DNA of 64,000 bases from contig NW_003314337.1 in the NCBI RefSeq assembly GCF_000143415.4, positions 373,036 to 437,035 on the forward strand, written 5' to 3'. Each line of letters starts with the position of its first letter. The first letter of the stretch is position 1. This DNA comes from Selaginella moellendorffii. Taxonomy: Eukaryota; Streptophyta; Lycopodiopsida; Selaginellales; Selaginellaceae. The position numbers and the translations under genes are program-made. Below, piece by piece: positions 21,905 through 33,323 of this stretch. Below the pieces are notes generated by a model, which saw only the letters and a list, made by a program, of their open reading frames with translations, searched no databases and had not been told where the DNA came from.

Positions 21905-23315
21905 GTCATCACTGTTGCTGTGCAATGCTTGCCGCAGCCTGCAGCAGGCATCGAAGTCGTCTTTCTCTACAGTGGCGTTCCAAGGCAAGCCCCGCAAAGT
22001 AGAGGCAAACATAGGACACCGACGCCAGCTCCGTCATCAGCCCCAGACGAGCACCGATGAGGCCGTTCAAGGAGCTGAAACGCAGATCATACGTCGCAAG
22101 CTCACATACATGCTGCTGCTGCTTGAGCTCCAGAGCAGCGCCAAAGTCGAAGAGGTAGAAACGCCTGCCATCTTTGCGCGGTGTGTAACTCCAACGTTGC
22201 GGGGATTTATATCCGCGTGAAGCACACCGTTCCTTTGCATTCACCCACGCATCAAGATGGATCAAAATGCCTAGAACCGAACTTACGTGCAAGACGATCA
22301 CTATTCTCGTAAGGTCCCGGCAGAGGTCGTGCACTGTTTCTGCGACAAGCAGTCGTGGCTGAACCAAGTCAAGGAAAGGAACACCCTCCAGCTCCGTGAG
22401 CACAACAGGACAGCCCTACCAGTGGCCGGAGAAAACAAGAGGTGGGATCAGGCTGCAGCGTCTGAGCCTAGTCAAGATTTTGGCCTCCGTCTCCACCTAC
22501 AGAAATCTTAGTGTCTTTTTGTCTCCAGATGAATTCATACCTCGTCCCACATCGGGGTTTCAATGCACAAATCCTCTGCACTTCCTTCATCGCACGAGGA
22601 TAGCCGACTTTCATAATCAGCTACCGGCGGAAGGCAGCGCCTTCCACTTTGTACACGGACGTCCAGGGGCAGCTCAATTCTGCCAGCACCTGGACCGATA
22701 GCTTCCCCTCCCCAAGCTCGACCGTCTGTCCGGCTTTCAGGCAGCGAACACTGCCTTTCACTTCCAGGATCTGGCTCGGAAGCCAAGCTCCTGTTGATAT
22801 AAGAAAACAAAGTCGTCCAACTGTTGAAGGAGCAGCATACCAGGGTGGCTTTCTCCAGCGCGGAACGGATGACGTCAGAACCCTGGATAATACGAGATGC
22901 TCGCTCAGCAGAGTTATAAGAGAGAAACAAAAAAGCAGACACCTCCTACTTTCCAGCGTTCTGGAAGTGAACTGAGATGCCGAATGAAGTCCGGAAAGCC
23001 GCACAAGACTGCTTCCTAGTGTCACTTGTGGCAGCTCCGTAGATTTTCTTCAGCTGCTGGAGCATCCCGTTCCGCAACTGGCCGCTTTCGGGCCGCGACT
23101 TGAAACGGGTCCAGGCAACCTCGTCAATGTTCTCAAGCAACAGGAGTGGCTTGACGGCATTGAAGTGCTCGTGCAGAAACCCAAACTGCCTTGTTGTCTT
23201 GCGCACCTTCTTTCCCTGGATCCGATCGGGAAGCACCCTATCAGCTCTTTCGTCTGGCGCATGCTCTTGAACCTGCCGCTTCAACTCAGCTGATCTATCT
23301 GCCGGGATGTGTGGC
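21905..23315 (-). pseudogene. Broken protein-kinase-like gene
   Basis: Minus-strand pieces of one gene lie in different frames. The 5' part (23317-22950) encodes a charged, helical sequence (RKTTRQFGFLHEHFNAV...) I do not recognise. About 22680-22590 reads VYKVEGAAFRR then IMKVGYPRAMKEV, like a kinase N-lobe with VAIK-type lysine. About 22190-22230 reads GVLHADINPRNVGV, a catalytic loop (HxDxxxxN). At 22140-22158 the phrase FYLFDFGAA holds the DFG motif, but one frame away from the loop. Frameshifts and stops make a working kinase unlikely. The family could be an atypical small-molecule-kinase-like or effector-type kinase. Confidence 0.55.
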
Positions 23316-24147
23316 ATGCAGAATTTGTTAGAATCAAGCCACTAAAGCCAAACCCCAAGAACCAGGGCGCCAGCGAATTTCTTAGAATGTGGCTTGATCG
23401 GCATTCTGGACAACCGGAGATTCACGATCATGGATTTTCTCATCTGACTGGAAGCTCACCACCACCAAGCCTGAGGGACGTGCTGGTGATCATAACTTAG
23501 GCTCATGACGATTTTTCATGACTGGAAGTCGTGATCGATAACACAAGATGTCCGCTGACTTTTTGCAATCAAGTATGACTGCCGATAGAAATTTATCTTG
23601 GGTATGTTTCTTCCCAAGTTCCATGGGAAGAAAGAAAATCTGTGTTCTATTTCTTAAAAGAATAAGAATTGCATCTTTTTTAAGAGTTATTATTATAATA
23701 TTATAATAAAATGACAATAAAATTCTATGATAAAACTAAAATAATTTCAAAATCGAAAGTAAAGTTAAAAACACAGATAATATCTTAAAAAATGTATTTT
23801 CTTTTTGTGGTCTTGTATGGCGGTCTTTATTGCACAAAAACTTGTCTTTGCTATATCATTATTATTCATATAGTTATTTATCTTCAAAAAAACTTTATTT
23901 CAAACCACCTTTATTTTTACCTTTTATTAAATATTTTATTATATACCGTTCAAGAATGTTAATTAACAAATACAACAGTAAATTTGGAGTACGGTAATTG
24001 CGTAAAGTTATAATCAAATAATATTTCTAAGTTACTTTATATGTTTTCTTAATATATTTATGCAAATTTAAAATATTTATGCAAGATTACTGCACTCATT
24101 TCTTCAATCCATCTTAACCTTTTAAAACTCTTTTACAATGCGGATGA
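23316..24147. other. Intergenic DNA, AT-rich
   Basis: No gene seen. 23640-24110 is very AT-rich with long T and A tracts, and borders the SEC3 3' end. Confidence 0.5.
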
Positions 24148-27100
24148 TCAAACTGTTTTGAAAAGCTCTTTCATTTCTGTTGACGAGGGGCTCAATGTCT
24201 CAGATGGGTAGCACTTTTGTAGCAACGCTTCCAGGCTTTCGTATTTGTCAATAAAATCAACCTGGAAAGACCAAGATTTAATCCTCGAGACAAGAAAGCA
24301 AGATCATACCTTGCATTTATCCCAAAGATTTGGCAACAACTCCTCTGACACTAAAGTCTTTTGCATCTTTTTATACATGGCCTGGAGCGACCTTTCCACC
24401 TGCATGAGAAAGAATTTGAAGGCCTTCCAACAGTAAACGAATTAAACGTACGCCAGACAAGCTAGCCTTCACCACTTTGCGTAGTTCGTTTTTGGAAACT
24501 CCCAGTTGGAAGGGAACCTGGAAAAGGTTTAGAGTCTTTGACATTACACAACAGACTTTCCTACTTACCTCTTCTGGAGTGATTGTATACAGCAGGTTTT
24601 CCACTCGTTGGCCGAACTGGAACAGCTTCTCAAATTGCTGAGAAACGAGAAGTGAAAAGAAAATAAGAAACGCTGGAGTGATTATAATCCTACCATGTTG
24701 ATGATAGAGTTCACGTATCGAGTGCACGCTTGCTCATATGCTTCACTAGCTTGCTGGTAAAATCGAGCTAGTGTGGGTACCATATTTGCCAAGTCAAACA
24801 TGCTATAAAATGAAAGTAAGTTCGATAGTCGAATTGTTAACCTTTGTGCACCTGTTCTGAAAAGAAGCATAATTTTCCAGCAGTAAAACGTCTGCGTACT
24901 TTGGATCATTTTGTGCAATACGTTCCAATACAGTGAACATTGTTCCCACCTACACATAAACAAACACACTTTGGTTCCTATATGAAAATGTTTGAACGTA
25001 CCAGCCTCGTGTAAGCTAGATCCACCATGTCTCTCGACATACCCTGCACCAATCCTTCCATTCGTGAGGCTAGACTTGCGAACCTAGAACCAATGAATCA
25101 GTACGTGATCGATGTTTGATTACAGAAATAACAGTCCACCTCGGAACGTATGAGAGTACGCCCGTCTGCCTGACGTTACGGTCGTGCTTTTCTATTTGAT
25201 GGCAAACCTCATCCAGGAACTAAAGAGGCATGCTGAGTTAGAAGAGCATGCGGGATAGAAACACTTACCTTAGAAAATTGGTTACTGATCCTGGCTTGCA
25301 AATCAGCCAATAGGCGCCTAACAAAACCAGCGGCATCAGCTTTGTGACTTGAGAGATATCGTTCTGTTGTCCCTTGCATTGAGATGCACCTCAAAGGATC
25401 AACTTTGTAAGCCCAATCCACAACAGCATAGAAATCCTCCTGAAACAGATTGTGTTAGACGTCAACGAAATCACATAGACGCTACCTGAATGCCATCAAG
25501 AAGCTCTTGAAGAGCCTGATTCAAGGCTTCCATCTCCGCAGCGTTTTGTTCCGCTGGAAAGTCCAAAGTCGTGTAAAATCTTTCATCTCAACTAAACTTA
25601 CTCGGCTTTGCATCTGCTCCATCGAAATCTAATGGAGTATCATCCTCATCGTCTCCACTTTTCTCATCACCGGCTCTGGGAGGGGCCAAAGGTAAAACTT
25701 CATAGCACATAAATGACGCAAAAAATGCACTCTGCATCAAATCGCCATCACCATAAACTTAATAAATAGTGGAAACTGCAACTTACCTCGTCGACAAGTA
25801 GGGGTACAAATATTCGCAACATCTTGGCGTATGCATCAGAAACTGTGGATGTGTCACCCATAGAACCAGCCGTTCCTCCACCAGCAACAGCATTGTCCAT
25901 CCAAACAGCTGAACTCCTTAAGACCTTCGTGCTTGCACGAAGCTCATTTGCGAATTCACGAGCCTGTAAATTTCCACAAAACATCGAAAACCTTAATCAG
26001 AAAGTCAGAAAAATCACACAAACTGAACATACCTCTCGCCGTAGCAGTAGGTTCAAGGACTGGCAATAAGCCTTTCTCAAAGGTCCCAATGAATTTTTGT
26101 CTAGCCCCTGGAGTATCAAATGGCTAGTGTGAGACAAAGACAAGGTAGAAATGGTAGCACCTTTAAGTGCTGCAGCAAACGAGCATATGTTCTACATTTG
26201 AATCGTAAATCTGCGTGGTCGGGCCTTTTCAGCTGACCCCTCTGCAAGAAGAAAATCAGCAAGCGAACAACAAAACGAAAAGGCTACCTGTGAAAAATAT
26301 GTTTTGTCGCTTATCATAAAATCGACAAGATTGGAAAAGTAACTTCTCAGAAATTCAGAAGCACGACGAACAAATGTCGACTTCAATTTTTCGAGTTCCC
26401 CTCGCTTGTCTTTTACCTGTAAGACTAGCTTTCATGTCAAAATGCATGTAAGTATGGTAAAAATGTTTACCGCACGCATATTAGCATAGGCTGGATCCAT
26501 AAGTGGAGGTTCCATTCCACGAATTGCTCCTGCTAGCCAGTCGCAAGCGTCAACATTTTGTGGCATTCTCGATTCATCAAACGCTCCGCTTGTCAGCAGT
26601 GTTGCATACTGATGTATCAGCAATGAGAAAATATAAACAAGAAAGAAACAAGTACCTGAGGAGGAACATGTAGTCTTTCCAGAAGTTTATTAAGCTCCGC
26701 AACAAGGGCTGCGTTGTTCTGAACTTGCATCTCCAGCATGTTGTTTCTAGATTCTATCTGCAAGACAGTTAAGATAAAACATCCAGAATGAAGATTTCGG
26801 ATACCGATTCGATGTCTTCCCGCATGTGCCTAAGCTTGACGTTAAATATTCCTAGCCATTCATCCATGTCTTCGACCGCTTCTGACGCATTATTCAAACG
26901 TCTAAGAACCTATACCATATAACGATTGTTGTAAACACAGCCAGCACTATATTGTTCTTTGAAGATTTACCTCCTCAACCAAAGGATCGCTTTCCAATAT
27001 TGCATGGACGTTAGCGGCTTCCAATGCTAAAAGCTCTCGTTTTAAACGTTCCGAGAATGCCTCAGCTTCGTCAAGTCCCATAACGTATCTGAGCCGAATG

Positions 27101-27315
27101 AGGTTTCACAAACGCACATTAAGAAAATTGGAAATTTTACGTACGTGCCAAGTAGAGCCTCCATATCGTCCTCTTCGGCCTTGGAAACGAGCTCCCTTTC
27201 TACAGTGACCTTAAGGTCTGTTTGATCAACTCCATCCGTGGTCACAGTTCCGGATGGCGTTGCCGCTGTATCAGAATGCGCCTATTCCACACCAAATCTC
27301 AATCAAAAGCTGATT

Positions 27316-27347
<32 letters not shown>

Positions 27348-28067
27348 TACCTGTTCCCATAACGCCATTTCTACCACGTCCATGCCCACAATCTTCGGTA
27401 TACGACCGAGGTTTTCCTTACAAAGTCGTATAACGGTTGTGAGGAAGCGATTCCTGTACGCCACGCCATGCAATAACTAAAAGAAGTGTTTTTCAAAAGC
27501 GATGCCTACCTCTCGTCTACGTTTCGCATCGTCCATTGAGGAGGAGCTACATTCTGGATCTTCAAGTTGTCAAAACCCTGGAGAACAGTATCTATCAGTA
27601 ACGAAAGAAAAAAATGAAAACACGTACCAGAACAAATGTGCAACCGGTGCTGTCGCTGGGAACAACTTCCACCCTGGACAGATGCTTCATTTTGTATAGC
27701 TTAGCCCTCTTCAGAAGAGAAAAACCAAAGAAAAAGTGAGACCAAACATTGCTATCACCACCACAATTCTTGCCTGAAACCCAGAGGAGCTATACTTGAG
27801 AACATGAAGAGTGACCTTGAACTTCTGGGTCGTGGGTGAGCGCTTGCCTGCATTGATACAAGAGGAGTTACCAACTTGAGAAGACAAACACCATTACTTA
27901 CAAGCGATCGCAAGCACTCGAGGCTTGCTAGTGGAACGCGAGAGAGCTCCCCAGGCCGACTGGCTCTTTGTGACCTTGAATGCCACAGTGACATCGTTGT
28001 CCGAATCCTGGAACACTGCTTCCACCAATTTGTGGAGCTTCTCCTCCTCTGTGAGTGCCTTCACCAT
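24148..28067 (-). CDS. SEC3A: Exocyst complex component SEC3
   Basis: A long multi-exon gene of roughly 870 residues, continuous with plant SEC3. The chosen start, 28067 ([18 protein letters not shown]), lines up with the usual N-terminus; an upstream ATG at 28133 meets a stop after 12 codons. The N-terminal PH-like lipid/GTPase-binding region includes [16 protein letters not shown] and [19 protein letters not shown]. The conserved core follows: [117 protein letters not shown] and [20 protein letters not shown], ending [11 protein letters not shown]3 is the exocyst landmark subunit tethering secretory vesicles to PI(4,5)P2 at the plasma membrane. Its 5' end lies just past the PPR gene on the same strand. 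Confidence 0.95.
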
Positions 28068-28094
28068 TGTGCCTGGATGGAGCTTCTCCTCGAT

Positions 28095-28133
28095 CTACAT
28101 CAATGCCGCAGCGCCCAGCGATGGGAGTCCCAT
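28095..28133 (-). other. Upstream ORF (12 codons) between PPR stop and SEC3 start
   Basis: ATG at 28133 begins MGLPSLGAAALM followed by TAG. It opens 10 nt after the PPR stop codon and closes 27 nt before the SEC3 ATG at 28067. A telo-box (TAGGGTTTA) overlaps the PPR stop. It may affect SEC3 translation if it is in the transcript. Confidence 0.5.
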
Positions 28134-28143
28134 TCTATAAACC

Positions 28144-29931
28144 CTAGTCACACATTCCTCCCTTTTCCCTGTAGTTGTTCGCCAGAATCACATAGGGCGA
28201 CACCTGATCTGGATCCAGCGCCAGCGCCGCCTCCCCGGATTGCTTGCCCCGCTCGATTTCCCGGTGGATCTTGCACGCATTGGCCAAAATCTTCCACGCC
28301 ACGGCGTCCGGCTGGAATGGCATGCTCTGGATCAGCTCCTCCGCCTTCGCTAGCTCCCCCGCGCGCCCCAGAATATCGATCATACACAAGTAATGCTCCA
28401 TTCCAGCCCTCAATCGGTGATCCGACACCATCACCAGGAACCACCACCGGCCCTCCTCGACCGATCCACAAACCCTAAAGCAAGAGAGAATGCTGCTAAA
28501 CGTGGCATCGTCGGCTATCATCCCTTCCAAGCTCGCGCAATTGGAGAGCTCGACCACCTGAGACAAATGCCCTTTCAAGGCATATGCTGCTATCAAAGCA
28601 TTCCAGGCGGGCATATCCACCTCAGGGATGTCATCAAACACCATCCTAGCCGTCGATAGCTCATCGACAGACGCGTGAGCGACCATCACACCCGTCCATG
28701 CCACCATGTTCCAACAAGGCATCCGTGTAAATAGGAACTTTACCTTCTCTAAATGCCTGGAATAGGCAAATGCCGCTAGTAAAGCCGTCCACACCACTGC
28801 ATTTCTCACACACGTAGCCAGAAACAAACCCTCAGCCTTCAACGGTAAATTTACCTGTCCGTAGAGATTTACCATGATGCTAGTGGAAAAAACATCTGGA
28901 AAAGGAATCTTTCTGTACAATATTTCCGCGTTTTGAATTTGCCCAATCTCGGCATATGCCACAAGCATAGAATTCCACGATACATTGTCCCATTGAGGCA
29001 TCTTTTGAAACATGGCGTAGGCATATTCTATTTCTTGCTGTCGAGCTAGCTCACCCAAGAGCACTGTCCACAAAATGTGATCGCGTGAAGAAATTTGATC
29101 GAACAACTCTTTCGCGTGATCGAGATTTCCCGTCCGCGCCGCGACTCTGATCATGGCAGTCGATGCGATGACGTCGGTGTAGGGGAGATTTTCGTAGATT
29201 GACTTGGAGCCTCGAAAGTCCCCAGTTTGTTCGTAGAGATGGAGAAGAACCGTCCACGATTCGATGCTCCTTTGCGGCATCTTTTCCAGGAGCTCACCCG
29301 CGGCGATCGATTGCTTGCTCGCGGTGAGCGCGTGGAGCATCGCATTCCATGTCGAGGAGTCGCGAGCAGGGGAGCATTCGAAGATGTTCTTGGCGGCTTT
29401 CACATCCGCGACCGCGATTCGAGTGTAAGCAGCGATCATTGTGTTGAGCGAGATTTCATCCCTGCAAGGCATCGAATCGTAGAATTTCGTCGCGGCCTCG
29501 AAATCCTGTCGATCTAGCAAAGCTTTCAACCGGAGATTACAAGAGAAAGAATCCCACTGTGGCATTCTATCGAGAATCCCTTCGAAAGCCCCGAAATCCC
29601 TGACGGCGGCAAAAGCTCCGAGGAGAGAATTCCACGACACGGCATCTCTCGTCGGCATTTTCTCGAAGAAATCTGCCGCCTCGCGGGCGCTGGAGTTCTT
29701 GGCAATCGCGGCCAGGAGATTGTTCCAAGAGAATAGATTGGGGCTGGCGATTCCATCAAACACCAACCTCGCATCATCCAAACTCCCACAGCTCCCAAAC
29801 ATCTGAATCATCTGATTGCACAGGCGAGTCTCGTGCCGCAGACCGATCGGCGAAACACTCGCGTGGATTTCTCTCGCGAGTGCTAGATCCTTGGTCCTCC
29901 CACACCGCCTGATAACATCGCCAAGGCTCAT
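28144..29931 (-). CDS. Pentatricopeptide repeat (PPR) protein, PLS class with E-type C-terminus
   Basis: Intronless, 595 residues from ATG 29931; an in-frame stop lies upstream, so earlier GTG-started frames are excluded. About 14 PPR units follow, with typical phrases: ARLVFDGIASPNLFSWNNLLAAI, FFEKMPTRDAVSWNSLL, LLEKMPQRSIESWTVLL, MFQKMPQWDNVSWNSMLVAYA, FLFTRMPCWNMVAWTGVMVAHA. The C-terminus (YLCMIDILGRAGELAKAEELIQSMPFQPDAVAWKILANACK, VILANNYREKG) is the E motif; no DYW domain. PLS-class proteins recognise single organelle RNA sites, usually for C-to-U editing, which is very frequent in Selaginella. Editing would need a DYW partner. No clear targeting peptide is visible. It ends 76 bp before the SEC3 start on the same strand. 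Confidence 0.9.
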   Translation of the reverse strand: MSLGDVIRRCGRTKDLALAREIHASVSPIGLRHETRLCNQMIQMFGSCGSLDDARLVFDGIASPNLFSWNNLLAAIAKNSSAREAADFFEKMPTRDAVSWNSLLGAFAAVRDFGAFEGILDRMPQWDSFSCNLRLKALLDRQDFEAATKFYDSMPCRDEISLNTMIAAYTRIAVADVKAAKNIFECSPARDSSTWNAMLHALTASKQSIAAGELLEKMPQRSIESWTVLLHLYEQTGDFRGSKSIYENLPYTDVIASTAMIRVAARTGNLDHAKELFDQISSRDHILWTVLLGELARQQEIEYAYAMFQKMPQWDNVSWNSMLVAYAEIGQIQNAEILYRKIPFPDVFSTSIMVNLYGQVNLPLKAEGLFLATCVRNAVVWTALLAAFAYSRHLEKVKFLFTRMPCWNMVAWTGVMVAHASVDELSTARMVFDDIPEVDMPAWNALIAAYALKGHLSQVVELSNCASLEGMIADDATFSSILSCFRVCGSVEEGRWWFLVMVSDHRLRAGMEHYLCMIDILGRAGELAKAEELIQSMPFQPDAVAWKILANACKIHREIERGKQSGEAALALDPDQVSPYVILANNYREKGGMCD

Positions 29932-30066
29932 TCCGAGAGAACCAGTCCCTCCGGCATTCCGTCCCAGAATGTACGGGCGACGCTGCCTATTCCATCCCGG
30001 AATGTCCACCTCTTTAACGGCCTATTGTTTTGAAGTGTGCGAAGGAGAGAGCGAGAGCGCAGAGCA
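29932..30066. promoter_or_regulatory. Divergent promoter region, PPR / IST1-like
   Basis: 135 bp separate the PPR start (-) from the IST1-like start (+). GA-rich repeats occur near 30044-30058. No TATA box was recognised. Confidence 0.45.
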
Positions 30067-31557
30067 ATGCTGGGCAAGGGTTTCAAATCTTCGAAATGGT
30101 AAGCGCCTCGCCGGCCCTCTTCGATCGATCGATCGCTGTCCTGCTTCTCACTTTTTTTTTTATTTTCTCATCCCTATTGATCGATCCATGGCAGCAAAAC
30201 GCTCCTCAAGCTTGCGACGTCTCGGATCAAGCTCTTGAGGAACAAGAGGGACATCCAGGTGAAGCAAATGCGCCGCGACATTGCACAGATGTTGGGGACT
30301 GGCCAGGAACCTAGCGCTCGCATCCGGGTGGGTATTCTCCAATATATTCCCATCTTCTAAGCTTTGTTTCCACCAGGTAGAGCATGTTATCAGAGAGCAA
30401 AACATCATGGACGCGTATGATATGGTGGAGCTTTTCGCTGAGCTCATTGTAGTGCGTTTGCCAGTGATCGATGGCCAGAAGTAAGTAGTTTGATCAAAAG
30501 AGTGAAGAACAAAGGAAAAGAAGTTCTATCTTTTAGTCTCGAATGAAAAACTGAGATCAACTATTTTGATGCAGGACATGTCCGGCCGACTTGAAGGAAT
30601 CCATCGCAAGTTTGATCTTTGCAGCAGCAAGGTGTGCTGATCTACCCGAGCTCGCTGATATAAAATCGTGTTTTGCTCTCAAGTACGGGAAGGAGTTTGT
30701 TGCTGCTGCTGCTGAGCTGAGGCCGACTTGTGGTGTTAGCCGGAGGGTCTGGATCAATTTCCTTTGTTCTTTCTGTTTAGGATTTCTGACAACAATTTAG
30801 TTTTTCTGCTCCAGATAATCGAGAAAATGTCCGTCCGAGCTCCGTCCGGAGAGACGAAACTAAAGGTGCTCAAAGAAATAGCTACGGAATATGGTGTGGT
30901 CTGGGACCCCAGGGACACTGAGGCCGAGCTTCTAAGCCAGCCCGAGGACCTTCTCGTAAGTTTTTCATTCACCTCTTAACACTGAAACAACGTTTCTCTC
31001 CACAGGATGGTCCTCACAAGTTCCAGTCGGCCACCGAGATGCCTCGGCCTCGGTCCGATCCTCCTCCAAAGCCTGTCATGAACACCAAAGCTTCGACATT
31101 CACCAATCCTTCCATGTTTGTCAACTCAAGAGCGTCGATAACTCCGCGCAGTTCGTTTCCACAAGAGAACCACGCTCACTCCACCATGAACGGTCCGGGC
31201 ACTCCAGCTTACAAGGACGTCGCTGCCGCGGCTCAAGCGGCGGCGGACTCGGCCGAGCAAGCTGCCGCTGCTGCCCGAGCCGTGGCAAATCTGGCAACGA
31301 GACAGGTGCTACAGGGACTCTCGGAGCAAATCCTGAACGCGGTGCCGTGTGACGAAGAAACTAGCCCAAGATCATACAAGCTCCGCGACTACTTGTCTGG
31401 TGCCGCCAACGAGCTCGATGACTCGCCAGTTTCCATCTTCAATGGTCGCACCAGGCATTCCACCAGCGAGCTTTTCCGTGATCACGGCGGCTCCAGCCCG
31501 GACGATCACGACGATCTGACTGCTCGCTTCCAAGCGCTCAAATCTAGACGCTGCTGA
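30067..31557 (+). CDS. IST1-like protein (ESCRT-III regulator)
   Basis: Six exons. Exon 1 (MLGKGFKSSK) joins in phase to CKTLLKLATSRIKLLRNKRDIQVKQMRRDIAQML and RIRVEHVIREQNIMDAYDMVELFAELIVVRLP. Then come CPADLKESIASLIFAAARCADLPEL with KYGKEFVAAAAEL, and IIEKMSVRAPSGETKLKVLKEIATEYGVVWD: together the full IST1 domain (Ist1/CHMP-like helical bundle). The last exon (from about 31005) is a disordered tail with an alanine-rich segment (DVAAAAQAAADSAEQAAAAARAVA). Plant IST1-like (ISTL) proteins bind LIP5/SKD1 and act in multivesicular-body sorting. The donor near 30748 is weakly defined. Confidence 0.9.
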
Positions 31558-31661
31558 TCAGTTGGTTTTAAGCTAAAGGTGATAGATGTTTAATCTAAAA
31601 GGTAATATGAAGATATTTGCTTATATGAAGGAAGAAAAGGAAGAAACTGATTAGGGTTTAG

Positions 31662-32651
31662 ATGGGTGCTCTCATTCCAGGATTGATAGATGATATAGTT
31701 GTTCAGCATATCATTTGCAAACTCTCTTATGCTGATAAAGTGATTGCAAGTCGTTTAAATTTAGCATGGAGAGAAGCAATTAGGATCCAGCATCGTCTCA
31801 TACTACTTGATCACAATACAGCAAAGGTTTCTTTCATCCCTGGTGGTGGACTTTTCGAGTTCAAAGACCTTATGCTTTGCGATGAAATAAGCACGATAGA
31901 CAGGTGTGAGATCACGGGACATAATGTGAGGGTGGTAGCGGCAGTACAAAACCAAAATATTTTGATGTCAAAGTGTAATTGGAGCGAAGATAAATGGCAT
32001 ATAGTATTATGTAGCTCATTGGGCACTATTTCATCGATTTTTCCACCACTATATTTGGAGACGTATAGTGTTAAAACGCCTGACTTTGCTGTGTGGAAAG
32101 GCGAGAACGAGATGAAGGTGTTGGTTTTTTGGTATTATGTTAAGCAATATTCTTCCAAAGATCCAGAGAAGTGGGTTGAGATTGACGAGGGTGATCCTAT
32201 TGCATGTCCAGTTGTGAAAGGGAATGTTTGCTTTGCCGTGAATCTCTTCAAGATGGCATTAGTATGTTATAGACTTAAGGAGGGTGGCCGGTTTCAAACA
32301 CTAAAGACTGATTTGGGAAAACCAGGAACAATGATGTGGTTGGAAGAGAAAGGGGAGAATTTGGTGTTGGTTAGAACGAAGTCTACGGATGACAAACAAG
32401 TTGCAGAAATCTTTGAGATTGTGTTGTCTGAGGACTATGAAATGAGACTCTTAGGACAGGTTTCATACGAGCACAACACGGAACTATTGGAGGTGAAATC
32501 AGTGGAGGGCAAGATTTACTTGAGCTTATATGAGAGAAGATCGACTACAGGGTCATGTTGCCGTGTGATTGAATACTCTAATGGTGAGGAGTTTGAAGTT
32601 CTTAAAGATTTAAACAGATCCTTCACTTTGAATACAGCAAAAGTTGTTTGA
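31662..32651 (+). CDS. F-box protein
   Basis: Intronless, 329 residues. The N-terminus GLIDDIVVQHIICKLSYADKVIASRLNLAWREAI is a divergent F-box (LPDDLV..IL.RL...D.....VCK.WR pattern) that would bind SKP1 in an SCF ubiquitin ligase. The rest is a possible beta-propeller-like substrate domain with phrases such as FAVWKGENEMKVLVFWYYV and PVVKGNVCFAVNLFKMALVCYRL, but no clear Kelch motif. Codon use is much more AT-rich than in the neighbours, as is common for fast-evolving F-box genes. The substrate is unknown. Confidence 0.75.
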   Translation: MGALIPGLIDDIVVQHIICKLSYADKVIASRLNLAWREAIRIQHRLILLDHNTAKVSFIPGGGLFEFKDLMLCDEISTIDRCEITGHNVRVVAAVQNQNILMSKCNWSEDKWHIVLCSSLGTISSIFPPLYLETYSVKTPDFAVWKGENEMKVLVFWYYVKQYSSKDPEKWVEIDEGDPIACPVVKGNVCFAVNLFKMALVCYRLKEGGRFQTLKTDLGKPGTMMWLEEKGENLVLVRTKSTDDKQVAEIFEIVLSEDYEMRLLGQVSYEHNTELLEVKSVEGKIYLSLYERRSTTGSCCRVIEYSNGEEFEVLKDLNRSFTLNTAKVV

Positions 32652-32799
32652 GAATTTCATTTTGTGTTTTTACAAAACGAGATTAAATATATAATGTCAG
32701 ATTTTTCCTAACCTAAATTCACTCGGGCCCCTCGATCCAGAGCAGGTTATAAGAAGACCTGTTTCTCGTTCGTTTATCATCGTTTCATGTTCTCGAATG

Positions 32800-33268
32800 A
32801 GTGATTTTTTTGTTTGAAGGACATTCGCACGCATTTGGACGTGACCAACGTGGAAGTAACGAAAAGTGAACACTCGCAGGATAGAGAGATTGATAGTAGA
32901 AGACGTGGATGAAGACTGAGAGAAAGGCCGGAGGAAAGGTGGCAAAGACACCTGGGAGAGAGAAGAAGCCACCAAAGCTAAAGACGAGCAAGGTTCCAAG
33001 AGAAATCAAATTGTGTAGTCAGCACCTTTGGAGAAAGGTGCCAGTAAGGAGTTGATCACTTATGGAGCATGGAGTATAGAGCAAGTCTTGTGGTTATTGC
33101 AACAAGCCTAACCATGAAGAATCTGAATGTAAGTTGAAGATAAAACACTTTCAACAGCTGGAGGATTTCAAATGTTCAAAACCTGAGGCTCACTATGGAC
33201 GATTGCCGGACAAAATTTGTGTTGCCCAGCTCAAAACCAAGCTTGAAAACAATGCCATGATGATATAG
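32800..33268 (+). pseudogene. Gag-type zinc-knuckle fragment (retrotransposon-derived)
   Basis: Near 33086-33127 one frame reads SCGYCNKPNHEESECKLK, a CX2CX4HX4C zinc knuckle as in retroelement Gag proteins, followed by QQLEDFKCSKPEAHYGRLP and a stop near 33268. Upstream from about 32890 another frame is lysine- and glutamate-rich and ends in a stop near 33018. No start codon or pol sequence accompanies it. Most likely a relic of a copia-like gag. Confidence 0.45.
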
Positions 33269-33323
33269 GGACTTTTACTTAGAATCTTTCTTTCTTTAAA
33301 TTTTATTTGCAACTTTATGTAAC

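Noticed and set aside
28095-28133. ATG 28133 as the SEC3 start
   Set aside because: It hits TAG after 12 codons. The next ATG at 28067 aligns with the conserved SEC3 N-terminus.
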